Of a stretch of 64,000 nt of DNA, positions 11,356 to 24,080 are shown one piece after another. The position numbers and the translations under genes are program-made. Origin of the DNA: Cyrtodaria siliqua (Eukaryota; Mollusca; Bivalvia; Adapedonta; Hiatellidae); assembly GCA_037043455.1 (NCBI GenBank), contig JAWPHD010001814.1:1-64000 (forward strand), in the 5' to 3' direction. Every line of letters starts with the position of its first letter. Position 1 is the stretch's first letter. The notes beneath the pieces were generated by a model that saw only the letters and a program-made list of their open reading frames with translations, had not been told where the DNA came from and ran no database searches.

Positions 11356-13150
11356 ATGACCGCGTTGTGTAGCACTACGGGGTCGTATGCTATGCTTGGT
11401 ACATTTAATAACAAGGTCCGGACTTCGCGTTGTGATTTCCATAATTTATTGGTACATATAAAACAGTCCGAATAATTACACATTCATAATCCTGTAATAT
11501 ATATAAACATATCCGTTTAGTAGAGTGGGTTTTTAGTACGTCCATTTGTTGATTACTTAATAGTCCCTATTATTAAATGTCTTAGGTTCACAAAGTAAAA
11601 TAGTATTTAGAAACTTTCAAATGTTCAAATCTTCCAATTAGTATGTAACGATGACTGTCCTACTATACTGGCTTACATAGTATAGTTTAACTTATCCCAC
11701 ACCCTGTCTTAGACTGCGCGGATACATCTTACAAGATAGACTGACTCTCCACTCCTCAACCACCGAGCTCAGACTCTCTACTCCCGACTGTTCGTGCGCT
11801 CAGTATTATACTTACTGCTTTTCGCAGTTAGTCATGCCTCACATATGGACATCGACCTGTGTAGCTACAGGTTAACGCCACGGTGATTACCTCAGTGTAT
11901 GCACAATTTACCCACAAGACCTTTCGGCGAATGGTCTCACCTAATATGGCAATACCTCTTAACTCCCAGACTTCCAGAGAAACTAAGCTTAGAGCAAGTA
12001 AACAATGACAGGTGTTCAGATGATTAAGAGGGATTAACAGGGGTGTACTTGAATACAATTGTGTTACATTTGTAACTGTTTGGTTAAAAACAGTGGCAAG
12101 GCTGTAGTGTTACAGTTGTACTTATGCACTTAAATGGCATTTGGCCCGTTTATACCTTAATGGTTCTATTAACAAAATACATTTTCACTTTATATGTGTC
12201 AACTACCTCTTTTCATAGTGTTGCTTCTTCCTTCCTCGGACATTATTTTCTGAAAAAATTATACCCCAGTTGGGGATTACAGAAAGCGGAATGTACTTTA
12301 CAATGATGCACATTAATTTCCGTTTGAAACAAGCAAGCGGCTCACAAACAAGCACACGCAAAACACACCTAGTCAGTCTGTTTATATACGCACCGTGTTC
12401 TATGGAATTTTAAGTTCATTGTGCTTTCAATTGGGCCAAGCCAGCCCCTTCCATTTGTTTTTGAATAGGGATCAATACACATCCGAATAAAACCATCATA
12501 CATATTCATTATGCATTGTACTAAAGCAGGCCAAATGATCCGTAAAATTAATCATTGTTAATAAATAGTTTGGTCTGGAAAACTTGACGACTCGGCTAGT
12601 TTTTGTTGCATAATCATTACGATGCTTTAATGTTTCATAAACTATTGTTTTATGATCTAAATACACTTTATTTGAATTATATGTACAAGTGTTAGCAATG
12701 TACATGTAATCGCCAAATCGCCATTTAAGCTAATATTTACGATTTAGCAACAAAAACCAGCTGCGTTGTCGAGATTTCCAGACCAAATTTGTTCATAAAA
12801 ACTAAATAAATCAAAACTAATATGTGGCTTGATTTATTGCATATACACATTTCATATAAACTGAAGCACGTTATGAGAGTTTTCATTTGCATTTGGAATA
12901 ACGCAAATCACCCTTCTAGAATGCCTCCGATCCCTTTTAATATTTCAAAAAGACAAACACAATTTCTCAAACAATCTGACCTTTAAAAATGGTGACACGT
13001 CTTACTCAATAACTGACCAAGAAAACGTGAATTGCTTACTTTTATATTGTTTTCAATATCATCAGATTGTAATGGCAAATTACGTATTTTTCGTTCAAAA
13101 TCCAATGATAAACTAGAACATCATATTTACATAAACGAATCCGAAATTGT
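11356..13150. other. Intergenic, nothing recognised
   Basis: About 1.8 kb without a convincing gene. Open frames of 60-76 codons (11224-11442, 11828-12058, 12124-12306, 12496-12705) show no domain and no splice-site logic. No repeat array is seen. Confidence 0.4.
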
Positions 13151-13181
13151 TGTTATTATCATGATTTTAGACATAGCATGT

Positions 13182-13287
13182 TTCTCTTCTTTGTGTATAT
13201 GAAAGACTGCGCGGGTCGTGTAAGAATAACGTTTATGTTTCATTCTAACACGACCTCCGAAGTCTTTTATATACACAAAGAAGAGAG
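13182..13287. repeat. 106-bp imperfect palindrome
   Basis: The left arm 'tctcttctttgtgtatatga' pairs with the right arm 'tatatacacaaagaagaga'. The inner parts 'gtcgtgt'/'acacgac' and 'agaat'/'attct' pair too. It could be a very short MITE or a cruciform-forming site. Confidence 0.7.
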
Positions 13288-13388
13288 ACAGCTACAACTA
13301 ACGTATGCAACGTCATTAGGAGAGTAAGCAAAGCAATGCGAAAGATTTCAGATGTGTGCGTTATTTTCACATTTTAGGGGTATTAGAA

Positions 13389-14065
13389 TAGAAATAGAAC
13401 ATCGTTTACGGTGAATTATCTATAATATATCACGGTTTGTCGTTCAATTGTAAACAATTAGTTCGAGTGAAATTATTGTTTACAATTGAACTCCAAGAAT
13501 CACAAAATTGCCTTATTCTAATCACTAAAAAAACACATTATTTAATTATTATTATATTAATTATTTAATACAGCTTTGATCTTTAATAACTTTATAGATT
13601 TATTTAGCTAAAGATAACTACTTTCTAACACTGTAAAGATAATTTAAATCGTATAAAATTGGCAAAGTTATACGTCGCTTATATATACATGTGAAATCGT
13701 ACTTTTTTAGCCGCGGTGTTTTGGTTCGGAACACCTGGCTCCAAAGATATTACGTAAATGACAGAAACTATCCGCATAACCAAAATTCTATTTTTAGATA
13801 TCTTAAGTCGTTATTTGAATGGCACGTTGAAGCATTATCGCGACTTTTTATTAATTGTTGAGATGTTTTATCATGCTCTTTATTTTTATATTCGTGAAAT
13901 TATGTCGCCTTAAAAGAGAAATTATCACGAAATGTCACAATAAAATGACCATAAAGTCACCATAATTTATGTCAACTTAAATTAAGTGCATGGCAGCCAC
14001 ATGCCACCATACCAAACAGTGATATATTAAACGATAATTCACAGTAAACGATGTTCTATTTCTTA
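13389..14065. mobile_element. Non-autonomous TIR element, about 0.68 kb
   Basis: Terminal inverted repeats of about 50 bp: the left end reads 'agaaatagaacatcgtttac' and the right end is its complement ending 'ctatttctt' at about 14062. The inner parts 'ggtgaattat…atatatcac' also pair. An inner hairpin at 13441-13493 is built on 'ttcaattgtaaacaat'. No coding capacity. Confidence 0.7.
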
Positions 14066-15180
14066 AATATAACGAGCTATAAATTACAGCTGTTCCATTA
14101 ATTCCCCGCGTATATTTCATCCGTTGGAAGCGCCACGTTACATGACGTCACTTGGTAAATATACGTCTCGACGACAAACTCAACAATAAAATGTTAATTA
14201 CAACTAACGCCATGCTCCCAAACCGTGCACCTATACGCCGCGAGAGAGCGTTCGTGATGTAATTTGTTTTTATTAATATATACTCGTACATATATATTTA
14301 TTTAAACGTATTTCTTTTACATCTATTGCGAAACAATTTCTTGCAACTTATATTAATCACGCTCGATGACTTCCTGTCTACAATCAGAACTAAGCAATGT
14401 GGATTAATTACATGTATATTGCTCAAGGATAAATAACATGGCCACGCCTGCGTGCGTGAAAATGCTTTTTTTGACATGGGTTGCGGTTGCGAGAGCGGGA
14501 ATTTGTAGGTAGGAGCCGTTCCATTAGCTCGAACCCGTCTTCATATCTTTATCATAAATGTGCTTACTACAACAATAGTCTTATCTTATTTAAATTTAGT
14601 TGATGAATTGTTGCTGTAATAATCCATTTTTCATCTTTGCCAGATTTATATGTGTGTATAAATATCATTATCAGCTGATAAATTCTAATTATTTATATTG
14701 TTATTTATATTTTCCATTTATATGTGCTGTAAAGTTAGACAGAACTATCATACCCTGTCTGCGGAATCATATTAATAAGTAATACAATTCAACAGTGATG
14801 ATTACTACATGTATTATGTTTTTATTTCATCATGTAGGGCCATGTTATAATTTGCATTCAGTCACTACTACGCCCACCCTACTGTGTGCAGTATAATTAT
14901 ATTTATAAGACGTAAACATAAATAGTGTAGTAATGTATCCTCAAAAATATTTATTAAATATTAATTAAGTATGAAAACATTACAGCTACATACATATATT
15001 AGTCTTGAATTAATCAATGCAATCTCCAAAAATATGTTTTCCACCAGCTGCTATACCCATCCTACTGTATGCGGTATAATTATCAATTAAAGAAGAACAA
15101 CACTTTTTTAAAAGTAATATCTACTCGAAAATGATTATACTGTTAATTATATATTCAAAAATAAAATATGTGCACTTATA
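14066..15180. other. Intergenic AT-rich DNA, nothing recognised
   Basis: No domain-bearing frame. Two similar phrases 'cccaccctactgtgtgcagt' (about 14873) and 'cccatcctactgtatgcggt' (about 15055) precede 'ataattat', suggesting a degenerate duplication of about 180 bp. Confidence 0.4.
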
Positions 15181-15477
15181 AGTCTATAATTAGCAAAAGG
15201 CCGGGAGAGGGCCTGTATCACTCTACTGGCTGTGTGATGTGTGTGTGTGTGATATTAGCTGTTGTGGCACTTATGGCAAAACCCTTTGCATTGCATTGAG
15301 CTAACGGCAGTCGAACGTATAAATTACTGCAAGTTCCCCATTTGTACCAATATAGAGGGGCCCCTTTACGCTAGAAGACAAAACCTGTTTTATAAATGCA
15401 TTTCCATTTAGAGCAAGATGTTAATTTTATACTTGTGTTTTGTTTACCTGATTACCTGTGTGTTTGTGTATTTGTGT

Positions 15478-16330
15478 GTTTGTGTATTAAAGCCTTTAAA
15501 GAGCCATAACTCCGCCAAAAAGCATTCAACTGGAACACGACAACGATATGCGCAACCAAGTTTGGTGACAGCCGACAAATGGTTGAGGAGAACTAGTCCG
15601 GACAAAGTTTGTATCTTTAAAGAGCCACATCTCCAACAAAATAATTCAACCGTTACACGACAACAATATGCACAACTAGGCTTGGTACTGATAATTCCTT
15701 CTAAATTTCATTCAAATCCAGCCACGATTGTGTATCATGGGCCATAACTCTATCCAGTATCATTCAAACAGGAACATGGCAATGATACAAGCAACTAAGC
15801 TTAGTACTGATCATCCGAGTCAAGTTTCGTTGAAATCCAGCAGGAGTTCAGAAGAGACTAGTATGGACAACGTTTGTGTATTAAAACTTTTAACGGGCCA
15901 TAACTTCGCCAAAAATCATTCAGCAGGGAACGCGGCGACGATATGAACAACCAGGCTTGATATTGATTAATAGTCCTTGCCAAGTTTCGTTAAAATCTGG
16001 GGTTCAGGAGAACTAGCATGGATGTAAGTTTTTGTTTTAAACCTTTTAAAGGGCCATAACTCCGCCAAAAATCTTTCAACCGGAACACGGCGATGATATG
16101 CACAACTAGGCTTGATATTTATCATCCTTGCAAAGTTTCGCTGAAATCCGGCAGGGATTCAGGAGAAATAGTCCGGAACAAAAATTGTATCAAAGCCTTT
16201 AAAGAGCCACAACTTCACCAAAATCATTCAACCGGAACACGGTGACGATATGCTCAACTAGGCTTGTTACTGATATTCCCTGCAACGTTTCGTTGAAATC
16301 CGGCCAAACGAAGGCTCTATCGTCTTGAGA
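15478..16330 (-). repeat. 165-bp repeat array, reverse orientation
   Basis: About five units read as the reverse complement of those at 645-1150 and 6660-7290: 'cctttaaagagccataactc', 'gacgatatgcacaactaggc', 'ttcaggagaactag'. Open frames at 15418-15747 and 15728-15946 are read-throughs of the array. Confidence 0.75.
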
Positions 16331-17365
16331 CAAAATACAGCACTTCTATATAAATCAAGGTCCAATAACTCCGGTGTTTCCTATCCGCATCTGGCTGGTT
16401 TTCAAACTCGTTCAAGCTTTCATTGATATTAACAATCTTTGTTAAAGATAGGATGAAAAATTAAGGCCCTATCGTCTTAACGAGGCAAAATACGGCATTT
16501 TAACTAAACCAAGGGCCAATAGCTTCGGTGTTAACTACTGATCCGATTTGGCTAGTTTTTGAACTTGTTCCAGCTTTTATTAATATTAGTAATCTAAAAA
16601 ACTTTGGTCAAGATCAGATACAAATGAAGACCCGATCTTCTTATCGAGGCAATAAACATGTTTGACGAAATCAAGGAGCCCATAACTATAGTTGTTACTG
16701 GTACGATCTAGGCTGGTTATCGAGATTGTCCGAGCTGTCATTGATATTAACAATCTGATAAAGTTTGGGAAATATCAAATGAAAAACGAAGGCCCTATCG
16801 TCCTAACGAGGCCAATTTATAGCATATTTCTGAAAATCAAGGGCCATAACTCCGGTGTGAATGGTACGATCTGGCTGGTTCAATAATTCGTCCGAGATCT
16901 TATGGATTATGCCACTACTATGTAAGTTTGGTTAAGAACAAATGACAAATGGAGGGGCTAGAGTGCCCATAAGACAAAATCATGCATTTTGGCAAATTCA
17001 AGGGCAGATAACTCAGTTGTTAGCTACTGAATCTGGCTGGTTCAAGAACTGGTCCGAGATCTTATGGATATGTATACTATTGTGTAAGTTTGGTAAATAT
17101 CGGATGAAAAATGGAGAGGCTAGAGGCCCACAAGGCAAATTTATGCGTTTTTGCAAATTCAAGGGCAGATAACTCAGCTGTTAGGGATCGAATCTGGCTG
17201 GTTCAAGAATTCGTCCGAGATCTTATGGATATATAACTACTGTATAAGTTTGATAAAGATCGGATGAAAAAGGCAAAAGTTAACAGACAGACAGGCACAC
17301 AGGCACACAGACATATACACAGACAGACACACACGACGGACAACACAGCATCCCAAAAGAGCTAA
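16331..17365 (-). repeat. Second repeat array, about 150-180-bp units
   Basis: Units carry 'tcaagggccataactccggt', 'gatctggctggttcaa' and 'gatcggatgaaaaa', i.e. the complement of the first half of the element at 6296-7290. It ends in a (ACAG)n-rich stretch and 'gagctaataaaaacaaa'. Together with 15478-16330 it is probably one inverted copy of that element. Confidence 0.7.
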
Positions 17366-19304
17366 TAAAAACAAAGTCAGTTTCGTCGTAAATCTTCTTG
17401 ACCCACTCTGCTGTAAGAAAGCGGTACAATTATTATTTAAAGCCGTTATAACATTATTTTTTTAAATAGAAATATCTACTCAATAAGGATTAATACTATT
17501 AATAATAATAAGACCAGAGACGTAATAAACTTAAATCACTCAGACTGGACTGACAAATAAAATATATATGTGCGTATTAGTCTTTAAGTCATCAAAAAAA
17601 CTCCCTTTCGGTAATTCGTATCTCAGTTTCGATCCGTTTCGTTACCGGTAAATCGTAGTAGCGTTAGCTCCTCCCATCAATTCGGTACCGCCTCTGACTT
17701 TGAGGGGGAGTCCGATTATCAGACCGTGAGAGGGAGTCAGCGAATGATTTCGGTCATAGTACTAGCTGAATAGTGGCATGGATATACAGGTGTATGTAGA
17801 TCTATGATAGTGGTAAAAAACTAGTAGTGGATCACAAGACAGACCTTTCAAAACCACTGGACAACTAAGAACAGTACCACCGGTACAAGCAGTTTTTATT
17901 AAGCACGGCAATTATTATTTTGTTGTTGTTATTGTAATAGACACAGGATGAAAACATTACAAGACAAGTGATGCTGTTTTCAGTAGGAATTTATAAGTAT
18001 GATAACAGACCATCTTACATTTATATATATATTGTGTATATTGATTAATTCCCTTCACCACAGACATACTATGTTTGTAGGTATGTGCCTTCACGTACAT
18101 ATTCAGTTACTGTACATGTACATGACAACAGTAATATCTGAATAATATACATCTGTTTTAATTAAATCTATGCAGCTGTAAGTGTGTTTGTATTGTAATA
18201 TGTGTATACATATATATATGCAGCATAATGTGCATGTGTGAATTAAATACTAACTTCACCACTACAGGTGTCAGACCAGTCAGGAAGTGCTTCCGGGTCG
18301 TAGGGTGCTTGAATAGTTCCTTGAAAAAAAAAAGTTTCTGGTTTGCATGTGTTTTTCCCAAAATTAGTTTTTATTTCATTGTTAAATCTTACCTGATGTT
18401 AAAGTATTATGTCTGTTGTCTGTCATGAATATATGTATTTTACTGAGTTTGTCAGGATTATTTCTTTGGAGAGTATGAGCACAGAGGTTATGTGGTTTTG
18501 ACAGATGTTTATTTCAAAATACGCATACTGTAGTGTGAATGAATGACGCGAAATGTTGAAAAACTGAATCGGTGTTTTATTCCAGATATGGAACCAGATA
18601 TGGGACCGTTTGCTAGCCAAATGTGTTTAATTTCTCAGAATAAAAGTGTATTTAAGCGAACGAATGTTGCGGAACTTGTGACTGATCTCCAAATATAGCC
18701 TATATTGCATTGTGTTCAATGGGCTGATTTTCACCGGTCGTCACCCAGATGGGGAAAATGCATTTTTCTTATTAATAACAAATCCAGTTGATTTTTCCTG
18801 TGAAAGCTTGCATCTGAGTGAGAAAAAAACAACTGAGGTTAAATTTTTGAATTTTACAACAGAACATATTTTTTTGCAATTAAAATATAAGGTGTGCGTT
18901 TTAGGGTGAAATTTCGGGGTCCTAGTGATTTGGAGTGGCTCTTAAGCACTATAAGTAGGCTCTCAAGTGTCTTAAAGTGGATTAGTGGCAATAGGTAATA
19001 GATCTGTCACAATTCCTACAATAAATGGCAATTTTATTATTTTAAGGTACCGTATGAGGCTAAAATCTGAAAATGTATCGGTACTGACATTTTGACATGA
19101 CGTGACTCTAGGAGTCTTACATTGCATCGAAAGCTTGAGAACCTGTACATTTTGTACGCGATGATGGGTTTTACAATCTGAAACTGAAATTTGTGGAATT
19201 CAGCATTTATTTTAATTTTTTGCTAAACATTGTGCAAATCCCGCCCATTTTTCTTCATTAATTCAGATGAAATCACTATGCAATCGCATACAGTTGTAAA
19301 TTAA
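17366..19304. other. Intergenic, nothing recognised
   Basis: About 1.9 kb with only 60-70-codon frames that lack domains (18158-18620, 18712-18909). Confidence 0.4.
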
Positions 19305-19975
19305 CACATTAATTTGTTTTTTTATTAGAAATAACATAATAATTCCCATGTGTTTTACTTATATTGCCTATTAATGCTGCTTTGTTGGTTAGAGAATAGT
19401 TCATAGCGGGGATTTCTTTATTTACACTGTCCCGTTTTATTGGGATGACAGTAGTGTAATTGTGAGGTTTGGTGTACCCTAGAACCTGGTTTAAAACCCC
19501 AGCGGCCTTTTTTTGCCACTGACCGTTCCAAGGCGGTAGCCCTATTGTCAACCCTTTTGTGTTTGTGATGTCTTATTTGGCCTTTTATTTATCTTTAAAG
19601 TTGTTCTTTGTATTCGTGTGTGTTTGTGGTTGACTGTCGTTCTTGAATGCTACTTTTCCTGTTCGATTTTTATATCTACTTTGTTTTTGTCGTGCCCTCA
19701 ATGGTTTATTCTCGTGTTGCTCCGGCTTCTGCCAAGTCATTGAGTACCTTCTTTGTGGCTTTCTAGGCTATTGTGTTTTGTATTTATATATATACACGAG
19801 CATCTTTGTGTTTTACTTATATTGCCTATTAATACTGCCTTGTTGGTTAGAGCATAGTTCATGGCGGGGATTTCTTTATTTACACTGTCCCGTTTTATTG
19901 CTTATTAACATTGCCATTCATGTTTGTCTGTTTGCGTGGTTTTGGGTTTACCGTGTTTTGTGAAAGCTGCATTTC
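19305..19975 (+). repeat. Dispersed repeat, inverted relative to 26015-26465
   Basis: Holds 'ttatattgcctattaatgct', 'cactgtcccgttttattggg', 'accctagaacctggttta' and 'gtagccctattgtcaaccc', all found as reverse complement at 26015-26465. A partial second copy of the first block sits at about 19805-19900. The weak frames at 19309-19551 and 26150-26371 are the same peptide, translated from the repeat. Confidence 0.75.
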
Positions 19976-20045
19976 CTGCTCGACTTTTATACTGTTTTTT
20001 ATTCTCTTGTTATTCATATATGTGCTATAATTGTCTTTCCTAGTT

Positions 20046-20295
20046 TGTTAGAGTTGTTAGAGGTAAGATTGAGCAAAATCTTCAAACTGCTTTAAATGCC
20101 CTCAATACTTGGTGCCTAAATAACGATATGGTTTTAAACACTGAAAAATAGTTACTACACCTCAAAAGCGTGCATGACTTGTAAATAATAAATTATCATT
20201 AAAATATAATAACATTCAACTGCAACTTACCACAGGTGATGACATTCTAGGAATGCATATAAATGAACACTTGAAGTGGGTTAATCACATATATA
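20046..20295 (+). pseudogene. LINE RT fragment, 5' part (split by foldback element)
   Basis: Encodes, with internal stops, a LINE RT palm/thumb stretch: 'IEQNLQTALNALNTWCLNND', an N-TEK box, and 'LGMHINEHLKWVNHI'. The family pattern is 'W...N...N..KT ... LG..ID..L.W..HI'. The frame continues at 21188 after an 892-bp insertion. Confidence 0.75.
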
Positions 20296-21187
20296 CCCAG
20301 CAAAAATAAAAAGTATCCACTTTGTTTTCCTGCAAAATCGGAGACAGTAAGAAAGAATTAACAGTTGTAGAATGATTTTCTTTTAATAACACCTTTGTTT
20401 GATGTTCACACAAAATTTCATCGAAATATACCGAATAATAAAAAATAATAATCACAGTTTAAAAACATAGGTGTGAAAACGAAATTCACAAAACTGAACA
20501 AATGTAAAGGTAAGACAATAGCACAGATTCAGTAGTTTAAGTCGATTCAAATACACAGAAAAATATTCAAAAACCTCGCTAATATATTTAGCAGTCTAAG
20601 CCCATTCAAATACACAGAACAATGTTCAAAACTTCGCTAATATCTCATGTGTCCACCGTTACACCGAATACACGCAAGAATGCGATGTCGCATGCTTCTG
20701 ACGTAACGACTGACGAATTCTGGAGGTAATGTGTTCCATTCGCGGACAAGTGCTGCTGCAAGGTCCTGAACACTTTGGATAGAGTCATCCTGACGTATAA
20801 AACGTCCCAAATTTGCTCAATGCTTCGTCAGTCGTTACGTCAGAAGCATGCGACGTCGCATTTTTGAGTGTATTCGGTGTAACGGTGGACACATGAGATA
20901 TTAGCGAAGTTTTGAACATTGTTCTGTGTATTTGAATGGGCTTAGACTGCTAAATCTGTGCTATTGTTGCTAATCTTTACATTTGTTAAGTTTTGTGAAT
21001 TTTGTTTTCACACTTATGTTTTTAAAGTTTGATTTATTTTTCAATCATTCGGTATATTTCGATTAAATTTTGTGTGAACATCAAACAAAGATGTTATTAA
21101 AAGAAAATCATGCTACAATTGTTAGTTCTTTCTTACAGTCTCAGATTTTGCAGGAAAACAAAGATGATACCTTCTATTTTTGCTGAG
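20296..21187. mobile_element. Foldback element made from two inverted Tc1/mariner 3' ends
   Basis: Ends 'cccagcaaaaataaaaag' and, reversed, 'ctcagcaaaaatagaagg' form TIRs next to TA. Arms of about 370-450 bp are inverted copies. Each arm carries the 3' end of a Tc1/mariner-type transposase: reading outward, 'AALVREWNTLPPEF', 'SRYVRSMRHRIL' and a terminal 'GGHMRY' stop (left arm on the - strand, right arm on the + strand). No catalytic DDE region is left, so it is non-autonomous. Confidence 0.8.
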
Positions 21188-21340
21188 TATATATATTCGT
21201 AAGAAAATATCAGCCAACATCTGGTACTGTCAAGAATAAAATCATATATTCCTTTAAATTACCGGATAATATTTTATAAGGCATATGTTCAGCCTCATCT
21301 AGATTATTGTAATATAATATGGTAGCTAGGGACCAAAATG
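21188..21340 (+). pseudogene. LINE RT fragment, 3' part
   Basis: Continues the fragment of 20046-20295: 'YIRKKISANIWY', then 'FYKAYVQPHLDYCNIIW', the post-RT motif 'fy.a.v.PhldYc..vW' of CR1-like LINEs. Stops and a frameshift are present. Confidence 0.75.
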
Positions 21341-21990
21341 GTCGGATGTAGACAGAGTGGACAAAAACACCAAACTTTCTGTGATAGTAGTTGGTAGTCT
21401 AACTTGAAAATCGAAAAGGGTCCCCTAGGTCAAAGGTCATTCTATCACTATTTTCAGCACAATTCAAAGTGGCCGTCAACCGAATGTTTCAACACCGCAA
21501 TATATTCTTAAGTATGGCTTAATTCAAAGAATATTTACACAGAAATGTTTTATTTTGTTTTTGGCTTAGATGTAAGCTCCTCTATAATGTATTAAATGTC
21601 CCCCCTCCCACCATGTTAACTATTTTTAGCACACTGAAAAATGGCCGCCATCCAAATGTTTAAATATAGCAATGTATTCTTAATTATGGCTTAACCCAAG
21701 CACACATTTACACAGAAAAGTTTTATTTTATTTTTGGCTTAGATTTAAGCTACTCTGTAATACAATAAATGTCCCCCACCCCTCACTCCACCCCACCCAT
21801 CCCCGCCCATGTTACTATGTTTATCACATTTCAAAATGGCCGCCATCCAAATAAAGCTTAAATATAGCAACATATTCTTAATTATGGCTTAACCCAAAGA
21901 CCATTTACACGGATATGTTTTATTTTGTTTTTGGTTTAGATTTAAGCTCCTCTATAACATATTAAATGTTTTTGTTTTTGTTTAGGTTAA
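21341..21990 (+). repeat. Diverged tandem repeat, about 200-bp units
   Basis: Three units share 'tttattttgtttttggctta', 'aaatggccgccatccaaat' and 'tattcttaattatggcttaa'. Non-coding. Confidence 0.7.
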
Positions 21991-22049
21991 GACTCCTATT
22001 TGGCATATTAAAAGTCATTCTTCCAGATTACATTATGATACACCTATGA

Positions 22050-23320
22050 TGTAAGTATTCATCCACATATTTACAGAACATAGGACAGCTGGCTTCAAGT
22101 TGCCCACACACATACAGTCGCATACAGGCCATACTTATGTAACACGTAAGAGTGTTCGGAACATAGAGGAAGGTGGCTCAATTTACCCACACCCATACAT
22201 ATACAGGCCATTACCTTTCATGTTACATGTACGGATAAACCCCATGTATTGTACGGAAGACAGAAGCAGTGTCTTCAAGTCACACAAACAGCCATACATG
22301 TCATGTTAACGTGTAAGAATACCTATGTATTGGACGAAACATAGATGCAGAAAGCTTCAAGTTGCCCATACCTACGTATGGTACAGAACGTAGAGGCAGT
22401 GTGCTTCAAGTTACCCAAATTCCTTCAAATACTGGCCATACCTGTCTTTTTACAAGAAAGTACATACCCACATATTGTTCAAAGGAAAGTAGTGACATTG
22501 GCTTCAAGTTGCCCGAACTCAAACATATATAGGCCATACCTATCAGTTAACACATATGCATGTGTGTTCAAGTTGCCCACATCCAAACAGATACATGTCA
22601 TGTTAACACATATAAAGAACATAAACGCAGAAGGCTTCATGTTGCGCACACAACACGTAGTTTACAGAACGTAGAGACAGCGGGCTTCAAGCTAGCCACA
22701 CTCATGCAGATACAGGTCATACCTGTCATATTACACATAAGTATAGAGCCGTACGGAACATAGATGCAGAAGGATTCAAGTTGCCCACACCCAAACAGAT
22801 ACAGACCATACATGGTATGTTACACTTAAGTATACACTCACATGGTGTACATAACCAAGAGGAAGCGGGCTTCAACCTACCTACACTCATACAGATAAAT
22901 GTCATTCTAGTCGTGTTAGACTTAAGTATATACCCACGTATTGTAAAGAACATACTTGTAGATACATCAAGTTGCCCACACTCATACAGATACATGTAAG
23001 ATCACAACCCCATATTGGACACAAAACTGAGACACTGGGCTTCAAGTTACCCACACGTATACATATATATAGACCATACATGCAAGTCATATCAGGTTAC
23101 ATGTAAGCCCACACCCAAAGTATTGTATGGAACATAGAGTCAGAATGCTTCAAGTAGCCACTAATCATACAGATATAGGCCATACATGTCAATTTACACG
23201 TAAGTATACACCCATTTATTATAAAAAACATAGCTTCAGAAGTCTTCAAGTAGCCCATACTCAACACACATATAGATACAATCCATACCTGGCATGTGAA
23301 ACTTAAGTATACACCCACAA
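22050..23320 (+). repeat. Diverged satellite, about 95-bp units, 12-15 copies
   Basis: Units repeat 'ggcttcaagttgcccacac', 'atacagatacaggccatac', 'tgttacacgtaagtataca' and 'gtattgtacagaacatagag'. Copies are diverged, with starts about every 70-105 bp from 22090. Several 60-110-codon frames on both strands arise from the array and are not genes. Confidence 0.75.
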
Positions 23321-23359
23321 TCAGCAGTTTTAGTTCTTTCTTTTTTTGGCAAAATACCC

Positions 23360-23690
23360 AATGTATTGATTGATTGATTGATTGATTCATCCATTGATCG
23401 ATTGATTAATTAATTAATTTATTATTATATATAATTAATTTTTTTTTTATTTTTATTTTTTTATTTTTTTTTATATGTTATTTATTTATTTATATATTTA
23501 TTTATTTATTTTTTATATGTTATTTATTTATTTATATATTTATTTATTCATATATCTATTTATTTATATATTTAATATTTATTTATTTATATATTTATTT
23601 ATTTATATATTTATTTATATATTTATTTATATTTATTTATATTTATTTATTTATTTATTTATATATTTATTTAATTACATGAAAGGTATC
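23360..23690. repeat. AT-rich low-complexity tract (TTTA/TATA)n
   Basis: Begins with (GATT)n at about 23370, then a long run of TTTA, TTTATA and TATT units. The 85-codon frame at 23475-23732 (I/Y/L/F only) is translated low complexity. Confidence 0.9.
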
Positions 23691-24080
23691 ATTACACAGA
23701 GTGTGATATATGAAATTAGGGATATTTCATAATAATAAATAAAATAATGAATAAGCGTTTAAAATGTATGTTTATTACAGAAATCAACATTTTTAGTGAA
23801 TATGTGAATGATACTGTGTCAAAATCCGAACTAGCAATGACATCAGAAAATAAAACGAAGAAAAACGGAAATATTACAGATTATTTACATGATAAATAAC
23901 TAAATAAATCAACTCAAACTACCGCAATACACACAGCATGTTAATTTTACATTCGATAGTATCATTGGATGTTGCTCATTTAAACTATTCGATAGTATGA
24001 TTGGATGTTGCTCATTTAAACTAGCCTAAGGCTTTTCATTCCCCATTGATTAACTTTTAACAGCTGCAAGCACCACATTT
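23691..24080. other. Intergenic; small direct repeat
   Basis: A 37-bp direct repeat ('ttcgatagtat…gttgctcatttaaact') stands at about 23953-24020. It is immediately 3' of the death-domain exon (on its minus strand) and may be its 3' untranslated region. Confidence 0.4.

Noticed and set aside
22100..23390. Many 60-110-codon frames
   Set aside because: All lie in the ~95-bp satellite and repeat its period.
23475..23732. 85-codon frame rich in I/Y/L/F
   Set aside because: It is translated (TTTA)n low-complexity DNA without start context.
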